Shown in pieces: positions 19,784 through 28,222 of a stretch of DNA of 64,000 nucleotides. Position 1 is the first letter of the stretch, and each line of letters starts with the position of its first letter. Made by a program: the position numbers and the translations under genes. The notes under the pieces were generated by a model, which saw only the letters and a program-made list of their open reading frames with translations, ran no database searches and had not been told where the DNA came from. Origin of the DNA: Planctomycetota bacterium (GTDB lineage: Bacteria; Planctomycetota; Planctomycetia; Isosphaerales; Isosphaeraceae); the NCBI GenBank assembly GCA_021791715.1, contig JAJYWB010000018.1, positions 24,743-88,742 of the forward strand, in the 5' to 3' direction.

Positions 19784-20911
19784 ATGGACACGCCGATGTC
19801 TTCCGAGCCCAAGCACAGTCGGATTTCGCAGGAGCTGTTGGCCGAGATCGCCTCGGGCAAGTACGCCCCGTCGGGACGTTTGCCGAGCGAGGCGCAGCTC
19901 GTCGAGCGGTTTGGGGTTTCGCGGCCGACCGCGGCGCGCGCCTTGCGCGAGCTGCAGGATCGTGGGCTGATTGAACGACGCGTCGGGTCCGGGAGTTACG
20001 TGCGCGGACCCGTCGCGGCCGACGTCCAACGTCAATTCGGCCTCTTGATCCCGGGATTGGGGACGACCGAGATCTTCGAGGTGATATGCGGCGAACTCGC
20101 TGGATTATCGCGTGTTCATGGTTATGGACTTTTATGGGGAAGCGGACGATCGCCGGTTCGAGGCGATTTCGGCGCCGAGGACGCCGAGGAGATGTGCGAG
20201 CAGTTCGTGCGGAGCCAGGCCGCGGGGGTTTTTTTCGCACCATTTGAACATATACCGCGGAGCGAGGAGATCAATCGCGATCTGGCGGAGCGGTTGCGGC
20301 GAGCGGGGATCGCGGTGATTTTGCTCGATCGCGATCTGGGGTCGTTTCCGGTGCGGAGCGAGTTCGATCTGGTCGGGGTCGATAATTTCGCGGGGGGTTA
20401 TATTTTGGCGGATCACCTGCTGAAGCTGGGCTGTCGCAAGCCGACATTCGCGGCGCGGCCGCTTTCGGCTTCGACGGTCGACGCGCGGATCGCCGGGGCT
20501 CGCGAGGCGATCGTCAATCGAGGGTTATCGATACCAGAGCATTTCGTGCGTGTGGGAGAGCCCGAAGATCCCGAGTTTGCGAACGGATTATTCGGCTCGG
20601 GTCGGGTTGATTCGGTGATCTGCGCCAACGACCATATCGCGGCTTTGCTGATGCGGTCGTTGGCTCGATCAGGCGTGCGTGTCCCCGACGACCTGAGGAT
20701 GGTCGGCTTCGACGACGTACGCTTCGCCAGGCTTTTATCGGCGCCGCTGACGACGATGCACCAGCCGTGCCGAGAGATCGCGATCACCGCGTTTCACGCG
20801 ATGCTCGAGCGAATCGCCGACCCGTCGCTGCCGGCTCGCGAATTCGTCCTCACCCCCAGGTTGGTCGTCAGAGAATCGTGCGGCGCCTACGTGGGCAAAA
20901 CAATCCGCTGA
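19784..20911 (+). CDS. GntR-HTH transcriptional regulator with LacI-type sugar-binding domain
   Basis: 375 aa from the ATG at 19784; an ATG at 19796 and a more upstream TTG-type start are alternatives. The N-terminal GntR winged helix (about 15-75) shows GRLPSEAQLVERFGVSRPTAARALRELQDRGLIERRVGSGSYV. The C-terminal part is a periplasmic-binding-protein-like effector domain of LacI type, with IPGLGTTEIFE, VGVDNFAGGYILADHL, CANDHIAALLMRSL and MVGFDDVRFARLL. It likely senses a sugar or sugar phosphate and represses the divergent fructan operon. The bipartite element directly ahead suggests autoregulation. Effector and sign of control are inferred. Confidence 0.88.
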   Translation: MDTPMSSEPKHSRISQELLAEIASGKYAPSGRLPSEAQLVERFGVSRPTAARALRELQDRGLIERRVGSGSYVRGPVAADVQRQFGLLIPGLGTTEIFEVICGELAGLSRVHGYGLLWGSGRSPVRGDFGAEDAEEMCEQFVRSQAAGVFFAPFEHIPRSEEINRDLAERLRRAGIAVILLDRDLGSFPVRSEFDLVGVDNFAGGYILADHLLKLGCRKPTFAARPLSASTVDARIAGAREAIVNRGLSIPEHFVRVGEPEDPEFANGLFGSGRVDSVICANDHIAALLMRSLARSGVRVPDDLRMVGFDDVRFARLLSAPLTTMHQPCREIAITAFHAMLERIADPSLPAREFVLTPRLVVRESCGAYVGKTIR

Positions 20912-20968
20912 GGTTCGAACGAACCGCGAGGAGATCGTTTCGTCACTTTTAGGTGAATGAAAGATCAT

Positions 20969-21238
20969 TCATTTCTTTGTTGAAGCGACGACGCCGGCTT
21001 TTTTGGCGGCTTTGGCGGCGCCGGGATAGCCCGCGGCGCCTCCGCCCCCGGGTTTCATCTTCTCCTGAATATATTTGTTATATTCTTCTTGAGAGGCGCC
21101 CTTGCTCAATCCTTCGGGCATAACCACCTCGACGTTTTTCTTTTGCAGATCGTCGTCGTTGACGTTCCGATCGCAACCCGAGGCGGCGAGGATCGTCGCC
21201 GCGAGAATCGCCGAGAAACAAACGCGCACGTCTTTCAT
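20969..21238 (-). CDS. small lipoprotein paired with a DUF1559 gene
   Basis: 89 aa. The N-terminus is a lipoprotein signal with lipobox LAASGC (Cys22), so it should be lipid-anchored. The mature part is short and charged, then Gly/Ala/Lys-rich (KPGGGGAAGYPGAAKAAKK), ending STKK. It lies downstream of the DUF1559 gene on the same strand after 259 bases containing two strong hairpins. A DUF1559 gene followed by a tiny lipoprotein is a recurring planctomycete arrangement, and the same pairing occurs again at 53.6-55.1 kb. Function is unknown. Confidence 0.78.
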   Translation of the reverse strand: MKDVRVCFSAILAATILAASGCDRNVNDDDLQKKNVEVVMPEGLSKGASQEEYNKYIQEKMKPGGGGAAGYPGAAKAAKKAGVVASTKK

Positions 21239-21400
21239 GATGGTTCGTCTCCGTGTCCGACGGATGAATTCCGTCGTCGAGTTTCGTCCCCCGGACGCGG
21301 ATCAATCCGCGCCGGAATCGATCGATTTCTAATCATTCGCAATCAAATCAGTAATAATAATCTTGATTATTTTTTGATTTGTTTGCGACAAGGCTAAAGT

Positions 21401-21461
21401 CGGGATCGTCGCGCCTTGTTCGCCGCGACGATCCCGAGGGTTCCGCGACCGCGCGGTCGCG
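21401..21461 (-). terminator. two hairpins between the pseudopilin and lipoprotein genes
   Basis: First hairpin: a perfect 13-bp stem, CGGGATCGTCGCG at 21401-21413 with CGCGACGATCCCG at 21424-21436. Second: the 18-base palindrome CGCGACCGCGCGGTCGCG at 21444-21461. On the minus strand both follow the DUF1559 stop (21498) and precede the lipoprotein start (21238). They could stabilise the upstream message or partly terminate, leaving lower lipoprotein expression. No T-tract directly follows. Confidence 0.6.
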
Positions 21462-21497
21462 AAGCGATTCGGAGGAGTTCTGAGTCCTGGTATGTTT

Positions 21498-22655
21498 TTA
21501 TAAACCGCTCATATCCACGACTTCATTGCCGGCATGGGTCGCGATCGCATACCAGTTGATGTAATTGACGCTGCTCTTGACGAACCGGACCGAGCCGTCG
21601 CCGAAGAGGACGTTGACTCCGCCGGGATGGAGCGAGCTCGCCCCGACAAGCGTGGTCGAGGCTCGTCCCGGCGCTCCGCTCGAGTAGAAGCAGGCGCGTC
21701 GATTGGGGGGTTGCGAGTGGCTGTAGCTGTTGGTGCTCGCGTAGATCCACCATTCGCCTTTCGAGCCCCAGCTCCAGATGTTCCCCTGGTTTTGGCACTG
21801 TTGAGCCTGAAGATAATCGGCGTAAGGTTGCGCCGGCCCCGTATTGCCGTTGCCGTAATTGCTTTGGGTTTGTCCGGGCGCCTGGAAGACGATCGAGAGG
21901 AAGTTGGGGATCACCCCGCCTTGATCGGGGCCTTTAACGAACTCGCTGTAGATCGCGGTCATGCTCATTCCGTCGATAAACGATGCCGGCGTGATCGTGG
22001 GGCTGAGCGTGGTGTCCCATCCCGGAACATACGCGGGTCCGTTCATATGCCAGCCGTTATAATATCGGTTGAGACCGATATTCGGCACGTAATTCGTGCT
22101 TCCGTCGCCTTTATATTGCGGGGGAGTTCCGATCATCCACGCCTGGCTCGCTCCTCCCGGGAACGGATCCGAAGGACAAAGGAACGAGTTGATCGTCGCG
22201 GTGAGCGCGGTGAACTGGAGCATGGCGTAGGCTCCTCCCGAGCCGTCGTAATTCGGCCCGCCGGGATTGACGATTCCGAGCGACGCCGCGGTGAGAAGCG
22301 GATACGCTCCGTTGCTGTAGCTCGTGGTATCCCACCGCGCGCCGAAGTTGAAATTGATCGCGTTGTAAATCGCGGATTGATCCATATAGGGTAAAATCCG
22401 GGTCAACGACGAGAAATTCGGCGCCATCTGATTGGGACCCGATTCGGTCGCGCAGATCGGCGGCAGCGCCTCGTTCGAGGCGACGTAATTGGCGACCGCC
22501 AGGCCGATCTGCTTGAGGTTGTTGGTGCATTGCGCCCTGCGGGCGGCCTCGCGGGCCTGTTGGACCGCGGGCAAAAGGAGAGCGATCAGAACCGCGATAA
22601 TGGCGATCACCACCAGCAGTTCGATCAGCGTGAATCCGCGCGATTTCGGCTTCAT
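21498..22655 (-). CDS. DUF1559 prepilin-like protein
   Basis: 385 aa with a type IV pilin-like N-terminus: KSRG followed by [33 protein letters not shown], giving a prepilin peptidase site after Gly7 and the usual Glu at +5. The DUF1559 body follows: [22 protein letters not shown], then the C-terminal [18 protein letters not shown]. Planctomycetes carry very many such proteins; they are thought to be exported pseudopilin-like or surface proteins of unknown function. The nearest downstream gene is a small lipoprotein. The bipartite element copy B lies about 350 bases upstream, linking it to the fructan regulator. Hairpins follow its 3' end. Confidence 0.92.
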   Translation of the reverse strand: MKPKSRGFTLIELLVVIAIIAVLIALLLPAVQQAREAARRAQCTNNLKQIGLAVANYVASNEALPPICATESGPNQMAPNFSSLTRILPYMDQSAIYNAINFNFGARWDTTSYSNGAYPLLTAASLGIVNPGGPNYDGSGGAYAMLQFTALTATINSFLCPSDPFPGGASQAWMIGTPPQYKGDGSTNYVPNIGLNRYYNGWHMNGPAYVPGWDTTLSPTITPASFIDGMSMTAIYSEFVKGPDQGGVIPNFLSIVFQAPGQTQSNYGNGNTGPAQPYADYLQAQQCQNQGNIWSWGSKGEWWIYASTNSYSHSQPPNRRACFYSSGAPGRASTTLVGASSLHPGGVNVLFGDGSVRFVKSSVNYINWYAIATHAGNEVVDMSGL

Positions 22656-23002
22656 AATCGAAGACCTCCGGGGAAAAAATAGGAACGAAACGGGAAGACG
22701 ACCTCACTCAAGCCGATATGTAAAAAAACGTCGATTGACGATCTATCCGATAGCTTTATTATGTTTTGATCTGGGTGCGATGATGAACGATCGTCGCATG
22801 AAAGGCGAACACACGCGTCTTGTCCGGGCGTGCGATCCACGCTCGTCGATTCCGAGGGATGTGTTCGGGTGAAACATGAAGCGGTCCTCGCTGCTTCCGC
22901 CGATTGAATGGCTCGACGACCGGAACCACCGCACGACACGACCCTTCGTGACCGCTCCGAATCTCGTCGAGGTAGCATCCGCGAGACCGGAGTATGTGGT
23001 TC

Positions 23003-23068
23003 GTACTGACAATATAGCGACGCCTAGATGGTAATTGCACCAAGAATCTGTAAAATTCCTGTCATTAC
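23003..23068. promoter_or_regulatory. bipartite operator-like element, copy B
   Basis: GTACTGACA at 23003-23011 and TGTCATTAC at 23060-23068, the same inverted half sites and the same 48-base spacing as copy A (19702-19767). Matching sequence extends outward (TTCGTACTGACAATAT on the left, CCTGTCATTACATT on the right). It lies about 350 bases upstream of the DUF1559 gene on the opposite strand, with no other gene between. It probably belongs to the pseudopilin gene's regulatory region. Confidence 0.62.
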
Positions 23069-23338
23069 ATTTAGGCGAGTCGCCACTAACAGGCCGATGA
23101 CGGGTCGAAACGGCGGAAATCACCCTCGCCCACACCACACAAATAAAATTGATATGCTTGATTTTTGAAATGTGAATCGGGGAGGGAGAACATCCGCACA
23201 AGTTTATTTTATATCAGAATACGACGTACGCGGCGACTCGGCCGGCGATCTGTTTTCACTAATTTCTATATGATTTTATATATATCTTGATTGGTCGAGA
23301 TTCGCAATCTTGTACGAGCCTAACGCGGCGGAGCCGCG

Positions 23339-23441
23339 ATCATACCAACCCGACGCGTGAGCGAGGGTTTTCTAATAATATCGTTAAAACTTTCAATCGA
23401 TCATTTATCGGCCCCTCGCTTGCGCGTCGGGTTGGTATAAT
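23339..23441. repeat. inverted repeat, MITE-like
   Basis: The left arm ATACCAACCCGACGCG with GAGCGAGGG (about 23341-23366) is mirrored by the right arm CCCTCGC with CGCGTCGGGTTGGTAT (about 23413-23440), with about 45 AT-rich bases between. In translation the arms read NPTRERG and TRRASEG, a peptide pattern I associate with spurious planctomycete ORFs. It is probably a short non-autonomous repeat; no flanking target duplication is obvious. Confidence 0.6.
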
Positions 23442-24160
23442 CTCTACTTCCGTTCGCTCGAAAGACGCGCACGGCTCGCGGATGATACTTCCGAAGACTC
23501 TTACGATTACGTTTGCGATCCGCGATCCTCCGCGTCGAGCCGCTCGGCGATTCGTCATAAAACCCTTTACCCCCCGAATCTCCGCGATCCTCCCGGCCCG
23601 CGCGCCGAATCCGCGGAAACGTACCGGCGCGATCAATAATCGTTTTTACTGTACAAAAATTGGCGAAAAATTTTTTTCGCCCCCGATATTTTACCGCTTC
23701 ATATTCAATTTCTCATTTTTAAGCCGTTATAGACCTCTCGATCGATATAGATCGCCCAAATTTGAATTCGACGTTCAACGACCCCAAAAAACACCCCTAT
23801 ATATAGGGGGCGCGTGTTTCGAAGCGACGCGCGATCCCGACCGCGACCGGGCGCCGAAAGCGTCAGCCGCGGCGACCTTGTTAAGCAAACCCGGACGACC
23901 ATGAGTTCGAACCGGGTCGATCTTTGACAATCCGGTTTCGGTTCACGGCGGCGAAGCCCGACGGGCTCGCGACCGTCTCGGTTCGGCGCGCATATTGATA
24001 TTAACATATATTATTATAATGCGCGACGAATCGGGCGGAGCGAGTTCGATCGAGCTCGATGTTTCGGCTCGAACCCGGCTTCTCGCCGCACGTCTCGCGC
24101 GTTCAACCGCGGGGCGAATCAGTGTTCATTCCTCGCGGCGAAAATCAACGGTGAAGCGAC

Positions 24161-24952
24161 TTAAAATTCTTCGTTAAGATTATAAATGCGTTTGACGTCG
24201 TCGACGATATGCTGTCCCGAATCGAGGTAGAGGATCGATCCGTTGAGGCGCCTGCCCGCGGGGGAGACGAGAAAGACGACCGCGTCGCCGACCTGTTCGG
24301 GATCGGTGATGTTGCGGAGCCCTCGCGGCCAATCGGGCCTCCCCGCGCGGGCCTGGATCTCGCGTTCGCCGGGGGTGTCGACCCACCCTGGAGCGATCAG
24401 CATGCAACGAACCTCGTCGTCGAGCAGATCGAGCGCCGCCTGGCGGGTTAGACCGAGGAGCGCCGCCTTGCTCGAACAATACGCGCACATCCCCCGCGCG
24501 GGACGCGTCGAGAGGTTCGATCCGATATTAATGATATGGCCATGCGCAATTTTGAGCAGCGGGAGCGCGGTTTTCATCCCAAGCCAGGCGCCCTTGACGT
24601 TGATCGCCATCACGGCGTCCCAAAGAGCCTCGTCGGTCGATTCGACGGTTCCGCGTGGGCTTATTCCCGCGTTGTTCACGAGGACGTCGAGCCGTCCCCA
24701 GCGTTTTTCAACAGCGGCGACGGTCGCTTTCCACTCGGTCGAATCGGCGACGTCGAGCCGGCTCGAAAACGCGTCGACGCCGAGCGAACGAAGCTCGGAG
24801 GCGGCTCGATCCGCGTTTTCGGCGTCGATATCGGTCACCGCGACCTTGAAACCCGCCCCGGCGAGCGAGCGAGCGATTCCCAAACCAAGGCCGCGCCCGG
24901 CGCCCGTCGTCAACGCGACCCGGTCCTCAATTCGACCTCCGGAACGAATCAT
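24161..24952 (-). CDS. SDR-family NAD(P)-dependent oxidoreductase
   Basis: 263-aa classical short-chain dehydrogenase/reductase. Cofactor loop TGAGRGLG at 16-23, NNAG at 93-96, catalytic Ser145, and Tyr158-x3-Lys162 (YCSSK). Asp41 after the second strand (VTDIDA) suggests NAD rather than NADP preference. It resembles 3-oxoacyl-ACP or sugar-alcohol dehydrogenases. It follows a small hypothetical gene and a MaoC hydratase on the same strand with gaps of about 66 bases, so it may take part in acyl-chain metabolism. The substrate is not resolved. Confidence 0.88.
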   Translation of the reverse strand: MIRSGGRIEDRVALTTGAGRGLGLGIARSLAGAGFKVAVTDIDAENADRAASELRSLGVDAFSSRLDVADSTEWKATVAAVEKRWGRLDVLVNNAGISPRGTVESTDEALWDAVMAINVKGAWLGMKTALPLLKIAHGHIINIGSNLSTRPARGMCAYCSSKAALLGLTRQAALDLLDDEVRCMLIAPGWVDTPGEREIQARAGRPDWPRGLRNITDPEQVGDAVVFLVSPAGRRLNGSILYLDSGQHIVDDVKRIYNLNEEF

Positions 24953-25018
24953 GTTTTTACTAATCCTTCTTTAAATACATCGTGTATAAAAGATAACGTT
25001 ATTTTATTATAATTGCCG

Positions 25019-25222
25019 TCATTTATCCAAGGTCGGGTCGTCGGTATCGAATTCGTCCCACCATTCGATTTCGCGATCGAGTCGCTCGTGACGATCGTCG
25101 GGTTTTCCCGGCGAGTCGAATTCGACGACGACATAGGCGCGTCCGCTCGGGGCGTCGGCGGGGAGTTTCAGGTGGATATAGCGGTCGTCGGGAACGATCA
25201 CTTCGGTACGGTAACGGATCAA
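25019..25222 (-). CDS. small hypothetical protein
   Basis: 67 aa, starting at a TTG (25222) without a convincing ribosome site. The sequence RTEVIVPDDRYIHLKLPADAPSGRAYVVVEF looks like a short beta-rich N-terminus of AbrB/VapB-like antitoxins, followed by an acidic, Trp-containing tail (EIEWWDEFDTDD). No toxin gene is adjacent. It lies between the MaoC and SDR genes on the same strand. Antitoxin relationship is a guess from appearance only. Confidence 0.5.
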   Translation of the reverse strand: MIRYRTEVIVPDDRYIHLKLPADAPSGRAYVVVEFDSPGKPDDRHERLDREIEWWDEFDTDDPTLDK

Positions 25223-25291
25223 GCGGGTGTCTCGCGGATGGTGGGTCGACCGGCGTTCGTTGGGCGCGGGTCGAGGGGATTGAAACTTCGG

Positions 25292-25804
25292 CTAAGAGTT
25301 CGCGTCGGCGACGGATCGGGCGACGTTCTCGGACACTTGCCGATTCGCGGTTCGTTTGCCTTTGACGAGGGTTTGAAAGATCCCCTCCTGGGCGATCTTG
25401 TCATCCTGATTGACGAGCGATCGTTTCCAGGTGACGATTCCGCGTCGGCCTCCGGCTTTGGGTTCGAGCGCGACGACACGGGTGCGCGACCGGACGGTGT
25501 CGCCGAAGTGGATCGGTTGCAAGAATTTCCATTCTTGAATCGCGAGGAGGGCCAAAGTTTCAACTTGGGGATGATGAATCGCTAGACCGCTGGATATGAT
25601 TAATCCAAGCAAGCCGTGCGCCACGGGTTGGCGAAAGATTCCGGCTTTGGCGGCGTGGTGATCGACGTGAATGGCGTTATAATCACCCGACAATCCGGCG
25701 AAATTGACGACGTCGGCGACGGTAATCGTCCGTCCCGGGCTTTCCCATTCGTCGTCGACGGCGAGATCATCAAAAAGCAGGATCGGAGCGGCGCGGAATA
25801 CCAT
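25292..25804 (-). CDS. MaoC-like hotdog-fold dehydratase
   Basis: 170 aa with the R-hydratase/MaoC signature: FAGLSGDYNAIHVDHHAAKAGIFRQPVAHGLL, where Asp and His are the hydratase catalytic pair, and a hotdog central helix. It ends with VVALEPKAGGRRGIVTWKRSLVNQ strands typical of the fold. Likely hydrates enoyl-CoA or a related acyl thioester. Single-domain length is normal. Followed downstream by the small 67-aa gene and an SDR gene, which could act on the hydroxyacyl product. Confidence 0.82.
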   Translation of the reverse strand: MVFRAAPILLFDDLAVDDEWESPGRTITVADVVNFAGLSGDYNAIHVDHHAAKAGIFRQPVAHGLLGLIISSGLAIHHPQVETLALLAIQEWKFLQPIHFGDTVRSRTRVVALEPKAGGRRGIVTWKRSLVNQDDKIAQEGIFQTLVKGKRTANRQVSENVARSVADANS

Positions 25805-26095
25805 CCTAACGATTCTCCCGGTCCCATAACGAGGGGGATCGACCGGAGACCCCGAAGCGATCGCGTGGAAATCAACGTCTTTAGGTACGAATTGTGCATC
25901 GTCGTTCGAGCGGAGTCAAGTCGAGTCGTCGACGTCCGAGGCGAGCGAGGTTGATCGCGGAGGAACTTGCCGCGGGGGACTTGTCCTCAAGACGTCGGAG
26001 ACGAACAATCAACACGACGATTGCGTCGGCGGTTTTAACGACTATCCAATTGGTCGTTTGGAAATGATCGACGTGTCGGGGTGAGGGAATAGCGT

Positions 26096-26728
26096 ATGAG
26101 CCGACCGTATCGCGTTCTCATCGCGGACGATGAACGTCCCGTCGCCGCGGGTCTTCAACGTCAATTGGAATCGCTCGGTTACGATGTACTCGCGGTCGTC
26201 GACGACGGCCAGCGAGCGATTGACGTTTGTCGAAGAGGTCTTCCCGACCTGGTTCTGATGGATGTCGAGATGCCCGGAATGGACGGTTTGACCGCGGCGC
26301 GTCAGATCGCGCGCGATCCCGGCACTCCCGTTATCATTTTGACGGCGCACGGTCATCCCGATCTGGTCGAGCAGGCGATTCAAGACGGGGTGATTCATTA
26401 TCTTTTGAAGCCGGTGACGAGTCCGAGCCTGCACGCGGCGATTCAGGTGGCTCTGGCGCGAGCGGGCGAGTTGAAAGCGTTGCGCGAGAGCGTTACCTCT
26501 TTGGAACTCACCTTACGCGATCGGAAGATGATCGAACGAGCGAAGGGGATTCTGATGTCGCGGCGCGGGCTCACCGAGCCCGAGGCGTTTCGTCTGCTTC
26601 AGCGCCGCAGTCAGGATCAACGCATGCCGATGTCAAAACTTGCGGAATCGATTATTCAAGCCGAGGATTTACTCGAGACGCCGGTCGCTCGTCCTGGAGA
26701 GGCGGGGGCGATTTCGGGAAAAAATTGA
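26096..26728 (+). CDS. response regulator with ANTAR RNA-binding output domain
   Basis: 210 aa. Receiver domain: acidic pair Asp11-Asp12, phospho-acceptor Asp56 (LVLMDVEMPGMDG), Thr84 and Lys106 (LLKPV). The C-terminal ANTAR domain (about 135-195) shows RKMIERAKGILMSRRGLTEPEAFRLLQRRSQ. ANTAR regulators bind paired RNA hairpins and prevent transcription termination. A soluble histidine kinase lies nearby at 27414-28166. A hairpin at 26768-26801, between this gene and the BON-like gene, is a possible target or simply this gene's terminator. It is preceded by GTGAGGGA. Confidence 0.92.
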   Translation: MSRPYRVLIADDERPVAAGLQRQLESLGYDVLAVVDDGQRAIDVCRRGLPDLVLMDVEMPGMDGLTAARQIARDPGTPVIILTAHGHPDLVEQAIQDGVIHYLLKPVTSPSLHAAIQVALARAGELKALRESVTSLELTLRDRKMIERAKGILMSRRGLTEPEAFRLLQRRSQDQRMPMSKLAESIIQAEDLLETPVARPGEAGAISGKN

Positions 26729-26767
26729 TTTGACGCGGCGATTGTCGGGGGCTATCTTAATTATTCC

Positions 26768-26801
26768 GAAACGGGATGGGTCGTCGATTCTCCCGTTTCG
26801 C
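26768..26801 (+). terminator. hairpin between the ANTAR regulator and BON-like genes
   Basis: 10-bp stem, CGAAACGGGA at 26768-26777 with TCCCGTTTCG at 26792-26801 and a 14-base loop. It lies about 40 bases after the regulator stop and 195 bases before the BON-like start. No T-tract is present. It could be a terminator, or part of a leader acted on by the ANTAR protein. I could not identify the dual hexaloop ANTAR motif with confidence. Confidence 0.4.
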
Positions 26802-26995
26802 GTTGAGTATTGGGATCAAGGAGGCGGTTTAACCGTCGTTTGAACGGAGTATGCGTTTCGTCGCCGGCGGTTCGCACGTTTTCTAGTAAGAATCAGTGCG
26901 AATTGAGCGACCACCCACCTCCCGCGTTCTCGCTTTGCAACCCTGATCATTGGAAGGTCTCGGCGCGTTTCGCGTCGATCAACTGGGAGCCAGGC

Positions 26996-27247
26996 ATGAA
27001 GATGATTCTTGATGCGCGCAATTCCGCGTCTCCTCCAATCGATGATCGATTGGCCGAGCGTCTTGAAGGTTACATCGAGAGTAAGGCGAGCGGACGAATC
27101 CGCGATCTCCATGTCGTCTGTTCGGACGACACGATCATCCTCCAGGGGAAGACGCGAACGTATCACGCCAAGCAGCTCGCGCAAGAAGCCGCGCTCGATT
27201 TCGCCGACGCTCGGACGACGCTCGCGAATCAGATCGTCGTCTGTTGA
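26996..27247 (+). CDS. small BON-domain-like protein
   Basis: 83 aa from an ATG preceded by GGGAG; the frame is open upstream to 26810, but that part is unlike any family. The pattern DRLAERLEGYIESKASGRIRDLHVVCSDDTIILQGKTRTYHAKQLAQEAAL resembles the BON fold (IRDLxVxxxDxxVxLxGxxxxxxxKxxAxxxA). BON domains usually bind membranes or other proteins; this one has no signal peptide and looks cytosolic. It lies between an ANTAR regulator and a histidine kinase and may belong to that signalling unit. The assignment is by eye. Confidence 0.6.
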   Translation: MKMILDARNSASPPIDDRLAERLEGYIESKASGRIRDLHVVCSDDTIILQGKTRTYHAKQLAQEAALDFADARTTLANQIVVC

Positions 27248-27280
27248 GGTCTTTCGGTCGGTCGGCTCACGCCGAATCAC

Positions 27281-27318
27281 GAGGAGCGGCCGCAAGCGAT
27301 CGAGAGCGGCCGCTTCTC
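27281..27318. terminator. hairpin between convergent BON-like and histidine kinase genes
   Basis: Stem of 13 bp with one mismatch: GAGGAGCGGCCGC at 27281-27293 with GCGGCCGCTTCTC at 27306-27318 and a 12-base loop. It lies about 35 bases past the BON-like stop and about 95 bases past the stop of the convergent kinase gene. It could stop transcription from either side; there is no T-tract. Confidence 0.5.
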
Positions 27319-27413
27319 ACGATGTGCATAAGTATATATATACTCTGACGCTATTAAATGTAAATACATTTTTGAGTTTTTTTAGTTTGATTGCGCGATA
27401 GGAATTTCGAGCT

Positions 27414-28166
27414 TTATCTCGCGGCGAACCGCGGCGGATTGGCGGGATCGAGTTTGAGTCGCACGGTCGTTCCCGCGCCCGGGAGAGTCGAGATCGACAT
27501 CGTCCCTCCGTGGCGTCGCCACACTCCGTTGGCGAGCGTAAGCCCGAGCCCGAAGCGCCCCGGTTTGGTCGTGAAGAACGGCTCGATCGCCCGGGGCGCG
27601 ATCGCCGCGTCCATCCCCACGCCGTCGTCGTTGACGACGATCTGCACCCAACCGCGTTCGTCGACCCCCGCGACGACTCCGATCGTCCCCGAGGCGTCGG
27701 CCAACGATTCGATTGAATTCTGAATGATGTAATTTAATGCCGAAACGATTTGCTCTTCGTCGCCGAGAAACGGAGGGGCGGATTCGATCCTCGTTTCCCA
27801 GCGGATCGTCGGGGCGGTTTTGGAAATCGGCTTGTCGAGAGCTCGTTCGAACACGCGATCGAGCGAAACGTGATCGCTCCCGATCGTCGTCAGGCCCCTG
27901 GTGTAATCGATAAGCTTGCGTGCGATCGCGGCGGCGTCGAAAGACGTCCGAACGATCGTTTCAACGATCGCGGCGGATTCGCTTTCGTCGGCGATCGCCG
28001 CGGCTCGATCCGAAGATTCGGGTCGAAGCTTCGACAACTTGAGCAACTCGGCGTTGCTCACGATCGCGCTGAAAGCGTTGATCACCGTATGGCCGACGCC
28101 GGCACATACATACGCTAATTCATTGACCGGTTCATAGGGCCGATCAATCGGGATCTTGTCGGACAC
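27414..28166 (-). CDS. soluble histidine kinase lacking a sensor domain
   Basis: 250 aa starting at GTG. After only about 20 residues comes the phospho-acceptor helix GVGHTVINAFSAIVSNAELL (His26), a variant of the AHEFNNLL-type H-box in which the usual Glu and Asn pair are changed. The HATPase part has NYIIQNSIESLADA (N box), VVNDDGVGMD (G1), EPFFTTKPGRFGLGL (F and G2) and GTTVRLKL. No transmembrane or PAS domain is present, so the input must come from a partner. The nearby ANTAR response regulator is the obvious candidate substrate. Confidence 0.85.
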   Translation of the reverse strand: MSDKIPIDRPYEPVNELAYVCAGVGHTVINAFSAIVSNAELLKLSKLRPESSDRAAAIADESESAAIVETIVRTSFDAAAIARKLIDYTRGLTTIGSDHVSLDRVFERALDKPISKTAPTIRWETRIESAPPFLGDEEQIVSALNYIIQNSIESLADASGTIGVVAGVDERGWVQIVVNDDGVGMDAAIAPRAIEPFFTTKPGRFGLGLTLANGVWRRHGGTMSISTLPGAGTTVRLKLDPANPPRFAAR

Positions 28167-28222
28167 CGATGCGCCCCCGGATCACGTCGACGGACGGAAT
28201 GTTCCTGAAAGAAAATGCAAGC

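Larger units (their letters stand above)
22656..24160. other. 1.5-kb non-coding gap
   Basis: No supported gene. It holds a leader of about 350 bases ahead of the DUF1559 gene, the bipartite element copy B (23003-23068), an inverted repeat at 23339-23441, and a perfect palindrome CCCCTATATATAGGGG at 23794-23809. Composition is patchy, with AT-rich blocks near 23260 and 23640-23760. The frame at 23287-23904 is Arg/Pro/Ser-rich and contains the translated inverted repeat (NPTRERG), so I do not count it as a gene. Confidence 0.6.

Noticed and set aside
23794..23809. Perfect palindrome CCCCTATATATAGGGG
   Set aside because: Single occurrence, short, and no gene nearby to give it a role; recorded only within the gap description.
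23287..23904. 205-aa frame in the large gap
   Set aside because: It begins in an inverted repeat and is low-complexity Arg/Pro/Phe with no family resemblance.
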